Assembly (NCBI GenBank): GCA_022600695.1
Contig: JAHZJY010000157.1
Span: forward strand, 1 to 13,100
Length of the DNA: 13,100 nucleotides
Source of the DNA: Actinomycetes bacterium
Lineage (GTDB): Bacteria; Actinomycetota; Actinomycetes; Mycobacteriales; Mycobacteriaceae
Direction of reading: 5' to 3'
In this document: positions 1 through 9,358 of the stretch, piece by piece
Layout: the number at the start of each line of letters is the position of its first letter
Position numbering within the stretch: position 1 is the stretch's first letter
Notes under the pieces: model-generated
Databases searched by the model: none
The model's input: only the letters and a program-made list of their open reading frames with translations
What the model was told of the DNA's origin: nothing
Made by a program: the position numbers and the translations under genes

Positions 1-56
1 ATCGAGTACCAGAACAGCCCATAGGCCAGTCCGCCCCCGGTCTCAACGGTGACCGG

Positions 57-1043
57 GTGACGTCGACCGTCGAGGCGGTGGCCCGGGTCCGCGCGGGCTG
101 GCCGGTGCTGACCGCGGTGGCACTTCTGGCGGGAGTGACGGCCGCTGCGATCGCAGTGCTATCGCTGGCCGCAGCGCTGACAGCCACGGGACTACCTGAT
201 CCGGGGCCGGTGACCACCCTCGGTCTGCCGTTCGTCCGGGCGGTGGGCGAGGTCGCGGCGGCCGTTGCGGTCGGTGGGTTTTTCTTCGCAGCGTTCCTGG
301 TGCCGCCGCAGGACGGCGGGGTGCTCGATGTGAGCGGCTATCGCGCGGTACGGCTGGCGACGGCGGCCTGCGGTGTCTGGGCGGTGTGCGCGGTGCTGAT
401 GGTCCCGCTGACCGTGTCCGATGTCTCCGGGGAGCCGTTGACCGGCCAACTCAGCCCGGGCGCCATCTGGCGGGCGGCGGATCTGGTCGACACCGCCGCG
501 GCATGGCGTTGGACGGCCGCGCTGGCCCTGGTGGTGACGGTTGCCGCGCGGACCTGGTTGAGATTCTGCACCCGCCCGGCGGTCGTCACCCTCATGTTCG
601 TCACCGGATTCCACGCCGTCTACCTCGGCGGGATCTTCGACGCGGCGGCGCCGGACCACCGCGCCCGGTTGCTGATGACGACCTACTTCCTGGTGAGCGG
701 CTATCTGTTCTTCGCGGTGGTTGTCGGCGTCGACCCGATACCCCGCCCGGTTGGGCAATCCACCGCGATCGGGATGGTGTTCGCCGCGATCCTGCTGCAA
801 GCGGTGTTCGGGGCATTGCTGATCGACATGACGGGCATCCTGGGACAGCGGTTCTACCGCTCGCTGCGCTTGCCTTGGCATACGGATCTTCTCGGCGATC
901 AGCACCTCGGCGGTGTGATCGCCTCGGCGGCGACAGCGTTACCACTGCTGCTTGTGTTGTTGGCGCTGCTGATCCGGGGGCGGCGTGGCCGCCGGTCGGC
1001 TCGCGACTCGGTACCGGCCGACATGGCTCGGACCGATCAGTAG
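57..1043 (+). CDS. Internally shortened CopD/CtaG-type membrane protein
   Basis: A 328-residue polytopic membrane protein. Hydrophobic segments lie near residues 16-42, 63-82, 97-119, 149-168, 174-195, 204-225, 236-260 and 284-307. Residues 1 to about 168 resemble the N-terminal membrane part of the mycobacterial CopD/CtaG fusion protein (Rv0102 type, linked to copper handling and cytochrome c oxidase assembly). Residues about 170-310 resemble the extreme C-terminal part of its CtaG domain (GYLFF, GVDPIP, FYRSL, LPW.TDLL.DQ.LGG). The family is normally about 650 residues, so roughly 300 central residues appear to be missing with the frame kept. Two family histidines in the remaining CtaG part look replaced (HRARLLMTTYFL where the family has roughly HWAHLLMNVHFL). 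The GTG start has the expected short N-terminus before the first membrane segment but no clear Shine-Dalgarno sequence, and the frame stays open to the left edge. It is either a decayed paralogue or a reduced protein with a new role; copper-chaperone function should not be assumed. Confidence 0.72.
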   Translation: MTSTVEAVARVRAGWPVLTAVALLAGVTAAAIAVLSLAAALTATGLPDPGPVTTLGLPFVRAVGEVAAAVAVGGFFFAAFLVPPQDGGVLDVSGYRAVRLATAACGVWAVCAVLMVPLTVSDVSGEPLTGQLSPGAIWRAADLVDTAAAWRWTAALALVVTVAARTWLRFCTRPAVVTLMFVTGFHAVYLGGIFDAAAPDHRARLLMTTYFLVSGYLFFAVVVGVDPIPRPVGQSTAIGMVFAAILLQAVFGALLIDMTGILGQRFYRSLRLPWHTDLLGDQHLGGVIASAATALPLLLVLLALLIRGRRGRRSARDSVPADMARTDQ

Positions 1044-1075
1044 TTCACCTACGGCACTTCATCCACAGGACGGCG

Positions 1076-1102
1076 GATCCGACCACTGCGGGGGTCCGGA
1101 TC
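1076..1102 (+). terminator. Bulged hairpin between membrane gene and ssb paralogue
   Basis: GATCCGACC (1076-1084) pairs with GGT-c-CGGATC (1093-1102). This gives a 9-bp stem with one bulged C (1096) and an 8-base loop. It lies 33 bases after the upstream stop and has no T-run behind it. It may end transcription of the membrane gene or fold in the ssb leader. The rest of the 116-bp gap (1044-1159) shows only the ssb ribosome binding site. Confidence 0.35.
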
Positions 1103-1145
1103 GTCGGTACCCGGGTGCTCACTGGAGGTGCGAACCCACACCGAA

Positions 1146-1153
1146 AGAAAGGG
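1146..1153 (+). promoter_or_regulatory. Ribosome binding site of ssb paralogue
   Basis: The purine run AGAAAGGG ends six bases before the ATG at 1160. It fixes the start at 1160, although the same frame is open far upstream into the preceding gene. Confidence 0.7.
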
Positions 1154-1159
1154 CATGAA

Positions 1160-1657
1160 ATGTTTGAGACATCCATCACCGTCGTCGGCCGGATCATCAC
1201 CGATTTTCGTCGCCGGGTGGTCGCCGACCAGGAAGTGATCAGCTTCCGGGTGGCGAGTAATTCCCGGCGGCGCACCGCCGAGGGCACCTGGGAACCGGGG
1301 CAGACGCTCTACATCACCGTCAATTGCTGGGGAAAGCTGGTCACCGGCGTGGGGGCGGGTTTGTACAAGGGGGCGCCGATCATTGCGGTCGGAACCGTGC
1401 ACACCAGCGAGTACGAGGACCGCGAGGGCGTCAAACGCTCGTCGCTGGAGATGCGCGCGAGCGCGGTGGGACCGGACCTGTCCCGGGTCATCGCGCGCAT
1501 CGAACAGCCGCCCCGGCCGAATAACGGCGAGGGCGCCGCCGCCGGCGGCGATACGCAGGGTGATGAGGGCGCCGCCGGAGCCGACCTGGATGATGTCGAT
1601 CACGGCGGGCAGGACGCGGGGGCCGAGGCGGTCGACCCCGTGGTGCTTTCGGCCTGA
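1160..1657 (+). CDS. ssbB: Single-stranded DNA-binding protein paralogue (SsbB / Rv2478c type)
   Basis: A 165-residue protein with an N-terminal OB fold (about residues 3-112), typical of SSB: start MFETSITVVGRI, a TLYITVNCWGKL strand and a VGTVHTSEYEDREG segment. Aromatic residues W44 and W57 are candidates for base stacking. SSB proteins coat single-stranded DNA as oligomers during replication and repair. This one matches the mycobacterial second SSB, not the essential replicative SsbA. Its tail (residues about 118-165) is rich in Gly, Ala and Asp and ends DPVVLSA. It therefore lacks the acidic DDDIPF-like tip with which SSB recruits partner proteins. The ATG at 1160 is chosen for its Shine-Dalgarno sequence and family-typical N-terminus. 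It lies upstream of ettA, separated by a strong hairpin. Confidence 0.88.
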   Translation: MFETSITVVGRIITDFRRRVVADQEVISFRVASNSRRRTAEGTWEPGQTLYITVNCWGKLVTGVGAGLYKGAPIIAVGTVHTSEYEDREGVKRSSLEMRASAVGPDLSRVIARIEQPPRPNNGEGAAAGGDTQGDEGAAGADLDDVDHGGQDAGAEAVDPVVLSA

Positions 1658-1664
1658 CCCGGCG

Positions 1665-1697
1665 GGCGGTCACGCCGGTCTCCGCGGCGTGACCGCC
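1665..1697 (+). terminator. Perfect 13-bp inverted repeat after ssb paralogue
   Basis: GGCGGTCACGCCG (1665-1677) is perfectly complementary to CGGCGTGACCGCC (1685-1697), with a 7-base loop. It begins 7 bases after the ssb stop. No U-tract follows, which is common for mycobacterial terminators of the stem-only kind. It may separate ssb from ettA transcription; alternatively it could be an operator overlapping the upstream part of the ettA promoter. Confidence 0.55.
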
Positions 1698-1718
1698 GAC
1701 CCGCATCGGGCGTCGCCC

Positions 1719-1724
1719 TAGGAT
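1719..1724 (+). promoter_or_regulatory. -10 element for leaderless ettA transcript
   Basis: TAGGAT fits the mycobacterial -10 consensus TANNNT and is followed by exactly seven bases before the GTG at 1732. Transcription would then start on or beside the start codon. No Shine-Dalgarno sequence precedes this GTG, which agrees with leaderless translation. No convincing -35 box is visible, as is usual for such promoters. Confidence 0.6.
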
Positions 1725-1731
1725 GGGGCCC

Positions 1732-3444
<1,713 letters not shown>

Positions 3445-3454
3445 TGTCTCGGCT

Positions 3455-6400
3455 GTGACGGCTGTCGGAAAAACGTCTGATCTCGAACGTGCCTATGCAG
3501 CCACCTATCGCGGTCCACACGGTGGTGCAGGGCGCGAACCGGCGCCGACCGTGGACACGGCGGCGGTGGTGCGGCCGGCTCTGATCGCCGCCCAGGAACG
3601 GCTTGCGCACCAGCGCCAGGCCGGCGAGACCCTGGTCGCCGTCATTCCCGCTGATGATCCGGGCGGATTCGGCCCCGCGCTGCAGATCGTCACCGACGAG
3701 GCCACCGTGCTGATGGACTCGGTGACCGTTCTGCTGCACCGCCTGGGTGTCGCCTACACCGCGCTGATGCACCCGTCGATATCGGTCCGCCGCGACGCCG
3801 TGGGCACATTGAGTGAGTTCGCGCCCGCCGGCGACGACGATCCTCCCGACGCGATCGGGGAGTCCTGGATCAACATCCAGCTCGCCGCGACGGTCGATCA
3901 GCGGGCGCTGTCGGAGGCGGTGCGGCTGCTACCGCTGGTGGTCGCCGACGCCCGGCAGGTAGCCCAGGACTCCGCCGCGCTGACGGCGGAATTGCAGCGG
4001 CTGGCCCACGATATCGCCGCCGATGACGGCACCAGGTTCCCCTGGCCCGACCGCATGGACGTGTCCTACCTCTTGCGCTGGCTCGGCGACGGACATTTCG
4101 TGCTGCTCGGTGCGCAGCGCTGCACCGTGTCGGACGGTCACGCCGACGTCGACAACTCCAGCCGGCTCGGCGTGGCCCGGTTGCGTACCCAGTTGCTACC
4201 CGAACTCAGCCACCCTGGCGAACCGGTGGCGCTGGCGCTGGCCACCATGCCGAGCTTCCTCCGCTACGGGTCATTCCCGTACATCGTCGTGGTGCGCGAG
4301 GAGCCCGGCGGTCACCAGCGTGGCGACGCGGCCAGGGGTCCGGTCATCGAGCACCGCTTCATCGGCCTGTTCACCATCGCGGCGATGAACGCCAACGTCC
4401 TGGACATCCCGCTGATCTCTCGCCGGGTTCAGGGCGCGCTGGCGTTATCGGAGGATGACCCCGGCCACCCAGGACAGCTCCTCCTCGACATCATCCAGAC
4501 CATTCCACGCTCGGAGCTGTTCACGCTTAGCGCCGAGCAGTTGTTGGACACCGCCGCCGCGGTGATCGACCTCGGTTCGCGACGGCGGGCCCTGCTGTTT
4601 TTGCGGACCGACCGGCTCGGCCACTTCGTATCCTGCCTGGTCTATCTGCCGCGGGACCGCTACACAACGGCCGTGCGGCTGGCCATGCAGGAGATCCTGA
4701 CCCGGGAGTTCGGCGGTGCCAGCATCGACTACGCCGCCAGGGTCAGCGAATCCCCCTGGGCCATAGTGCATTTCACCGTGCGACTGCCCGACGATCCGGG
4801 GCGCGGGCCGATTGACACCTCCGAAGCCAACCGGGTCCGTATCCAGGATCTGCTCACCAGGGCCACCCGGACCTGGGCCGACCGACTGCTCGGATCGGTT
4901 CAGACCGGTGCCATCGCCGAGACGGTCGCCGGACACTACGCCGACGCGCTGCCGGAGGAGTTCAAGCAGGCGGTCACCCCGGAGGAGGCGATCACCGATA
5001 TCGGGATTATCGAGGCACTGCAACCGGACTCGGTCGCGCTGCAGCTCGAACCCGGCAACGCCGAACGCGATGTCTTCCTGACCTGGTACCTGGGCGGGGT
5101 GTCGGCATCGCTGAGCCAGCTGCTGCCGATGCTGCAGTGCATGGGGGTCGAGGTCCTCGAGGAGCGTCCGTTCACGGTGGTCCGCTCCGACGGGCTGGGA
5201 GTGCGGATCTACCAGTTCAAGATCCGGCCCAACGCCTCGATGCCGGAGTCGGCCATGGCGGCGGACTGGGATGCCGCCGCGCGGCGATTCACCGACGCGG
5301 TCACCGCCATCTGGCAGGGACGCGTCGAGGTCGACCACTTCAACGAACTCGTCCTGCGCGCCGGTCTGACCTGGCAGCAGATCATGCTGTTGCGTGCCTA
5401 CGCCAAGTACCTGCGGCAGGCCGGCTTCCCGTACAGCCAGTCGCATATCGAGTCGGTTCTCAGTGAGAACACCTCCACCGCGCGATCGCTGGTCGCCCTG
5501 TTCGAGGCCATGTTCGACCCGGACTCCGCTGCCAGCGGGCGCGACGCGAGGGCCGCCGCGCGAGCCGTGACCGCCGATATCGACGCGCTCTCCAGCCTGG
5601 ACACCGACCGGGTGTTGCGGGCGTTCGCCTCGATGATCGAGGCCACGCTGCGCACCAATTTTTTCGTCACCGATCCGCAGTCCGCGCGGGCCCGAAACGT
5701 ACTGTCCATCAAGGTCAATCCTGAATTAATCGATGAACTCCCGCTTCCCAGGCCATGTTTCGAGATCTTCGTCTATTCGCCGCGGGTCGAGGGTGTTCAC
5801 CTGCGGTTCGGTCCCGTCGCCCGCGGCGGGCTGCGCTGGTCGGACCGGCGTGAGGATTTTCGCACCGAAATCCTCGGTCTGGTCAAGGCGCAGGCTGTCA
5901 AGAACGCCGTCATCGTCCCGGTCGGCGCCAAGGGCGGGTTCGTTCTCAAGAACCCGCCCGCGTCCACCGGCGACGCCGCCGTGGACCGGGAGGCGTTGCG
6001 CGCCGAGGGAGTGGCCTGCTACCGGCTGTTCATCGCCGGGTTGCTCGACGTCACCGACAACGTCGAACGGTCAGGGGGCCGGGTCGTCACGCCCCCCGGG
6101 GTGGTGCGCCGGGACGGTGACGACGCGTATCTGGTGGTCGCCGCCGACAAGGGCACCGCGACCTTTTCCGATATCGCCAACGAGGTCGCCCAGTCCTACG
6201 GTTTCTGGCTCGGCGACGCCTTCGCCTCCGGCGGTTCGGTCGGCTACGACCACAAGGCCATGGGTATCACCGCCAAGGGGGCCTGGGAATCGGTCAAGCG
6301 GCACTTCCGGGAGATGGGTGTGGACACCCAGTCAGAGGAGTTCACCGTGGTCGGGGTCGGAGACATGAGTGGCGACGTGTTCGGCAACGGCATGCTGCTC

Positions 6401-8272
6401 TCGCCCCACATCCGGCTTGTCGCCGCCTTCGATCACCGGCACATCTTCGTCGATCCCGACCCGGATGCGGCCCGGACATTCGTTGAGCGCCGGCGGTTGT
6501 TCGACCTGCCGCGGTCCAGCTGGGAGGACTACTCAGCCGATCTCATCAGTGCCGGCGGCGGTGTGTTCAGCAGGCAGCAGAAGGCGATAGCGATCAGCGA
6601 ACAGATGCGTGGGGCGCTCGGGATCGAGGACGGCGTCACCGAGTTGACGCCGCCAGACCTCATCCGGGCGATCTTGAAAGCGCCGGTGGATCTGCTGTTC
6701 AACGGAGGTATCGGCACCTACATCAAAGCCGAGTCGGAGTCCGATGCCGCCGTCGGCGACCGGGCCAATGACGCAGTGCGGGTCAACGCGAATCAGTTGC
6801 GCACCAAAGTGATCGGTGAAGGCGGCAACCTCGGCGTGACATCGCTGGGCCGCGTCGAGTTCGATCTGTGCGGGGGCCGGATCAACACCGACGCGCTGGA
6901 CAACTCAGCCGGGGTGGACTGCTCCGACCACGAGGTCAACATGAAAATTCTGGTGGACTCACTGGTTGGCGTCGGCCGGATCGACCCGTCGGAGCGTGCC
7001 GATTTGCTGGCCTCGATGACCGACGAGGTGTCCCGGCTTGTTCTCACCGATAACAGCGATCAGAACGACCTGATGGGCACCAGTCGTGCGAACGCGCCGG
7101 GGGTGCTCAACGTGCACGCCCGGCAGATTCGGGAACTCGAGGACCGCCGCGGCCTGAACCGCGAACTGGAGGCGCTGCCCTCCGACAAGGAGATCCACCG
7201 TCGCGAGGAGATCGGTATCGGCTTAACCTCCCCGGAGTTGGCCACATTGATGGCACACGTGAAGCTGGCGCTAAAGGAGCAGGTGCTGGCCAGCGACCTG
7301 CCCGACCAGGAGGTCTTCGCCTCCCGGCTGCCGCACTATTTCCCGGCCCAGCTGCGGGACGGCTTCGCCACCGAGATCGGCCATCATCAGCTACGCCGCG
7401 AGATCGTCACCACGATGCTGGTGAACAACGTCGTCGACACCGGCGGGATCACCTTTGCCTACCGGGTCACCGAGGATGCCGGAGTGGGTTATGTCGACGC
7501 GGTCCGCGCCTTCGCCGCGACCGATGCGATCTTCGGTTTCGAGCGCACCTGGCGGCGTATCCGGGCGGTCGGCCTCGAGCACCGGGTTGGGGTCGCCGTC
7601 ACCGACAGGATGACCCTGGACTTGCGTCGCCAGCTCGACCGGGCCGCCCGGTGGATGCTCAACTACCGGCCGCAGCCGTTGGCGGTCGGTGCGGAGATCA
7701 ACCGGTTCGCCGCCAAGGTCGCCGAGCTGACGCCGGGTATGCCGGGGTGGCTGCGCGGTGACGATCACGTGATCGTCGCCCGGGAGGCTCAGGAGTTCGC
7801 CCTCCACGGGGTGCCGGAGGGTCTGGCCTATGAGGTGGCCTCGGGGCTTTACCAGTACAGCCTGCTGGATGTGATCGATATCGCCGATATCGACGACCGG
7901 GACCCCGCCGAGGTCGCCGACACCTACTTCGCGCTGATGAATTACCTGGGCACCGACGGCCTGCTGACCGCGGTATCGGGTCTGCCACGCGATGACCGCT
8001 GGCATTCGCTGGCCCGACTCGCCGTCCGCGATGATATCTACGGGTCGCTGCGGGCCCTGTGTTTCGACGTGCTCGCGGTGGGCGAGCCCAAAGAGACCGG
8101 GGAGCAGAAGATCGCCGAATGGGAGCAGCTCAACGGTTCGCGGGTGAGCCGGGCCCGCCGGACCCTGGCCGAGATCCGCGAGCACGACGCGTCGGATCTG
8201 GCCACACTGTCGGTGGCCGCCCGCCAGATTCGCAGCATGACCCGGACCAGTGGCGTCGGCACCAGTGGTTGA
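3455..8272 (+). CDS. gdh: NAD-specific glutamate dehydrogenase, large (about 180 kDa) type
   Basis: A 1605-residue protein of the large bacterial NAD-GDH family (Rv2476c type, about 1620 residues). It interconverts glutamate and 2-oxoglutarate plus ammonium using NAD, in the cytoplasm. The long N-terminal region (about 1-700) corresponds to the ACT-like regulatory part. The catalytic core has [16 protein letters not shown] from residue 790, [14 protein letters not shown] with K811 and K816, and AKGGF with K826. The nucleotide-binding part has [15 protein letters not shown] (967-981), GEGGNLG (1121-1127) and DNSAGVD (1149-1155). In mycobacteria this enzyme is known to be inhibited by the FHA protein GarA, controlled by PknG; neither gene is in this window. 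The GTG start is supported by the TANNNT-N7 arrangement. The end overlaps the thioesterase gene by 23 bp. No truncation or missing catalytic motif is apparent. Confidence 0.96.
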   Translation: MTAVGKTSDLERAYAATYRGPHGGAGREPAPTVDTAAVVRPALIAAQERLAHQRQAGETLVAVIPADDPGGFGPALQIVTDEATVLMDSVTVLLHRLGVAYTALMHPSISVRRDAVGTLSEFAPAGDDDPPDAIGESWINIQLAATVDQRALSEAVRLLPLVVADARQVAQDSAALTAELQRLAHDIAADDGTRFPWPDRMDVSYLLRWLGDGHFVLLGAQRCTVSDGHADVDNSSRLGVARLRTQLLPELSHPGEPVALALATMPSFLRYGSFPYIVVVREEPGGHQRGDAARGPVIEHRFIGLFTIAAMNANVLDIPLISRRVQGALALSEDDPGHPGQLLLDIIQTIPRSELFTLSAEQLLDTAAAVIDLGSRRRALLFLRTDRLGHFVSCLVYLPRDRYTTAVRLAMQEILTREFGGASIDYAARVSESPWAIVHFTVRLPDDPGRGPIDTSEANRVRIQDLLTRATRTWADRLLGSVQTGAIAETVAGHYADALPEEFKQAVTPEEAITDIGIIEALQPDSVALQLEPGNAERDVFLTWYLGGVSASLSQLLPMLQCMGVEVLEERPFTVVRSDGLGVRIYQFKIRPNASMPESAMAADWDAAARRFTDAVTAIWQGRVEVDHFNELVLRAGLTWQQIMLLRAYAKYLRQAGFPYSQSHIESVLSENTSTARSLVALFEAMFDPDSAASGRDARAAARAVTADIDALSSLDTDRVLRAFASMIEATLRTNFFVTDPQSARARNVLSIKVNPELIDELPLPRPCFEIFVYSPRVEGVHLRFGPVARGGLRWSDRREDFRTEILGLVKAQAVKNAVIVPVGAKGGFVLKNPPASTGDAAVDREALRAEGVACYRLFIAGLLDVTDNVERSGGRVVTPPGVVRRDGDDAYLVVAADKGTATFSDIANEVAQSYGFWLGDAFASGGSVGYDHKAMGITAKGAWESVKRHFREMGVDTQSEEFTVVGVGDMSGDVFGNGMLLSPHIRLVAAFDHRHIFVDPDPDAARTFVERRRLFDLPRSSWEDYSADLISAGGGVFSRQQKAIAISEQMRGALGIEDGVTELTPPDLIRAILKAPVDLLFNGGIGTYIKAESESDAAVGDRANDAVRVNANQLRTKVIGEGGNLGVTSLGRVEFDLCGGRINTDALDNSAGVDCSDHEVNMKILVDSLVGVGRIDPSERADLLASMTDEVSRLVLTDNSDQNDLMGTSRANAPGVLNVHARQIRELEDRRGLNRELEALPSDKEIHRREEIGIGLTSPELATLMAHVKLALKEQVLASDLPDQEVFASRLPHYFPAQLRDGFATEIGHHQLRREIVTTMLVNNVVDTGGITFAYRVTEDAGVGYVDAVRAFAATDAIFGFERTWRRIRAVGLEHRVGVAVTDRMTLDLRRQLDRAARWMLNYRPQPLAVGAEINRFAAKVAELTPGMPGWLRGDDHVIVAREAQEFALHGVPEGLAYEVASGLYQYSLLDVIDIADIDDRDPAEVADTYFALMNYLGTDGLLTAVSGLPRDDRWHSLARLAVRDDIYGSLRALCFDVLAVGEPKETGEQKIAEWEQLNGSRVSRARRTLAEIREHDASDLATLSVAARQIRSMTRTSGVGTSG

Positions 8273-8687
8273 CGGCGGGGCCGGCTTCACCACCGGGGTG
8301 CGGGTGCGCTGGTCGGATATCGATATGTACCAGCACGTCAACCACGCCACGATGGTGACGATCCTGGAGGAGGCCCGGGTCGACTTCCTGCATGAGCCGT
8401 TCGCCGGGGACGTTGCGACCATCGGCCTGCTGATCCATGAGGTTCGAGTGCTCTACAAAGGTCAGCTTCGACTGGTCGATTCGCCCCTGCAGGTCACGAT
8501 GTGGACGAAGCGGCTGCGGGCGGTCGACTTCACCCTCGGCTATGAGGTGCGTTCGGTTCAGGCCGCGCGGGATTCCAGGCCGGCGGTGATCGCCGAAACC
8601 CAACTGGCAGCGGTACATATCGAGGAGCAGCGGTTGGTACGACTCTCGCCCGACCACCGTGATTACCTGCAGCGTTGGCTCCGATGA
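8250..8687 (+). CDS. Hotdog-fold acyl-CoA thioesterase (Rv2475c type)
   Basis: A 145-residue single-domain protein of the 4-hydroxybenzoyl-CoA thioesterase-like hotdog family. The N-terminal signature [18 protein letters not shown] (from residue 19) contains the family D-x-D...H-V-N pattern at D23, D25, H29 and N31, followed by the long helix residues ILEEAR. Such proteins hydrolyse acyl-CoA thioesters in the cytoplasm; the substrate cannot be read from the sequence. The GTG at 8250 overlaps the gdh end by 23 bp; the in-frame GTG at 8265 is an alternative that would remove five residues before any conserved motif. No Shine-Dalgarno sequence is visible, so translation is probably coupled to gdh. 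It ends in a 4-bp ATGA overlap with the next gene. Confidence 0.9.
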   Translation: MASAPVVDGGAGFTTGVRVRWSDIDMYQHVNHATMVTILEEARVDFLHEPFAGDVATIGLLIHEVRVLYKGQLRLVDSPLQVTMWTKRLRAVDFTLGYEVRSVQAARDSRPAVIAETQLAAVHIEEQRLVRLSPDHRDYLQRWLR

Positions 8688-9310
8688 TCACGATTCCCGA
8701 GGCCGCCCAGCGCGCCGATCTGATCGTCTTCGCGCAGCGGGTCCTCCGCCTGGACGAGGCTGCCGTGATCCGGTTACGCACCCGCGCCGACGGGATGATC
8801 GGAGCGTGGGCCGCAACGGGATTCGATGTGCTCGCCGGACGGGTGGTGGCAGGTACCGTGACGCCGCCGGACTTCACCGGCGGGGCCGAGGAGTTGTGCC
8901 GCGGACTGAAGGAGGCTGACGACGGGGGGCGCGCCGACCTCGGGTACCCGATGGACTCGGCCTGGCGCGGCACGCTACCGCCGGAGACCGGCTTCGTCCA
9001 TCTCGATGATGTGCCGGCTACGGCGTTGATCGAGATTGCCCGTCAGGGAGCGGACCTGGCCCGTGAGCACGCGGGGCCGCTCGGGCCGCCGGCCTCGCTG
9101 CTCGAACAGCAAGTGCTGCAGGTCAGTTCGGTGAACGACTCGGTGGGGGTACCGATGCGATGCGTGATGGCACTGGCCGCGATGGGCTTCATGCCGGATA
9201 CCGAGGGCGAGATTGTGCGGGTTCGCGTGCGCCCAGGCTGGCTACGTATCGACGCCCGGTTCGGCTCGGTGTTCGGTCGCCGCGGCGATCCGGCGCTGTT
9301 GCTGGACTGA
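8684..9310 (+). CDS. Conserved mycobacterial hypothetical protein (Rv2474c type)
   Basis: A 208-residue soluble protein with no signal peptide, membrane segment or catalytic motif that I recognise. It corresponds by position and size to Rv2474c, a protein of unknown function. Features visible are a helical N-terminus (EAAQRADLIVFAQRVLRLDE), a central segment ending in GTLPPETGFVHLDDVP, and a conserved-looking helix with SLLEQQVL and SVGVPMRCVMALAAMGF before a basic VRVRPGWLRIDARFG strand. The ATG at 8684 is chosen because it forms the ATGA overlap with the thioesterase stop; an upstream in-frame TTG (8675) lies inside that gene. The overlap and lack of a Shine-Dalgarno sequence imply translational coupling with the thioesterase, hinting at a role linked to it. 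Confidence 0.85.
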   Translation: MITIPEAAQRADLIVFAQRVLRLDEAAVIRLRTRADGMIGAWAATGFDVLAGRVVAGTVTPPDFTGGAEELCRGLKEADDGGRADLGYPMDSAWRGTLPPETGFVHLDDVPATALIEIARQGADLAREHAGPLGPPASLLEQQVLQVSSVNDSVGVPMRCVMALAAMGFMPDTEGEIVRVRVRPGWLRIDARFGSVFGRRGDPALLLD

Positions 9311-9346
9311 TTTGAGATTTTCCCCGTGCGGCGGCGGGCGGGGTGC

Positions 9347-9350
9347 GAGG
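9347..9350 (+). promoter_or_regulatory. Probable ribosome binding site of acyl-CoA synthetase gene
   Basis: GAGG lies eight bases before the ATG at 9359 and favours that start over the in-frame GTG at 9326. A weak -10-like GAGATT (9314-9319) lies six bases before GTG 9326. It could be the promoter of a short-leader transcript, or could make GTG 9326 a leaderless start adding 11 residues. Confidence 0.4.
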
Positions 9351-9358
9351 CTGTCGCC

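Noticed and set aside
1..24. Possible tail of an upstream plus-strand gene (frame 1 reads IEYQNSP then stop)
   Set aside because: Codon use looks plausible, but eight codons are too few to support a gene, and a minus-strand reading of the same bases looks equally protein-like.
386..1159. Long upstream extension of the SSB reading frame
   Set aside because: It overlaps the membrane protein gene in another frame, is rich in Arg/Gly as shadow frames are, and the ssb ATG at 1160 has its own Shine-Dalgarno sequence.
7875..7901. Repeated GATATCG words in gdh
   Set aside because: They encode an Ile-Asp-Ile-Ala-Asp-Ile-Asp stretch, and codon use explains the repeat.
7391..8422. 343-codon antisense frame across the gdh end and thioesterase
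   Set aside because: It crosses two confidently identified genes and shows no recognisable domain.
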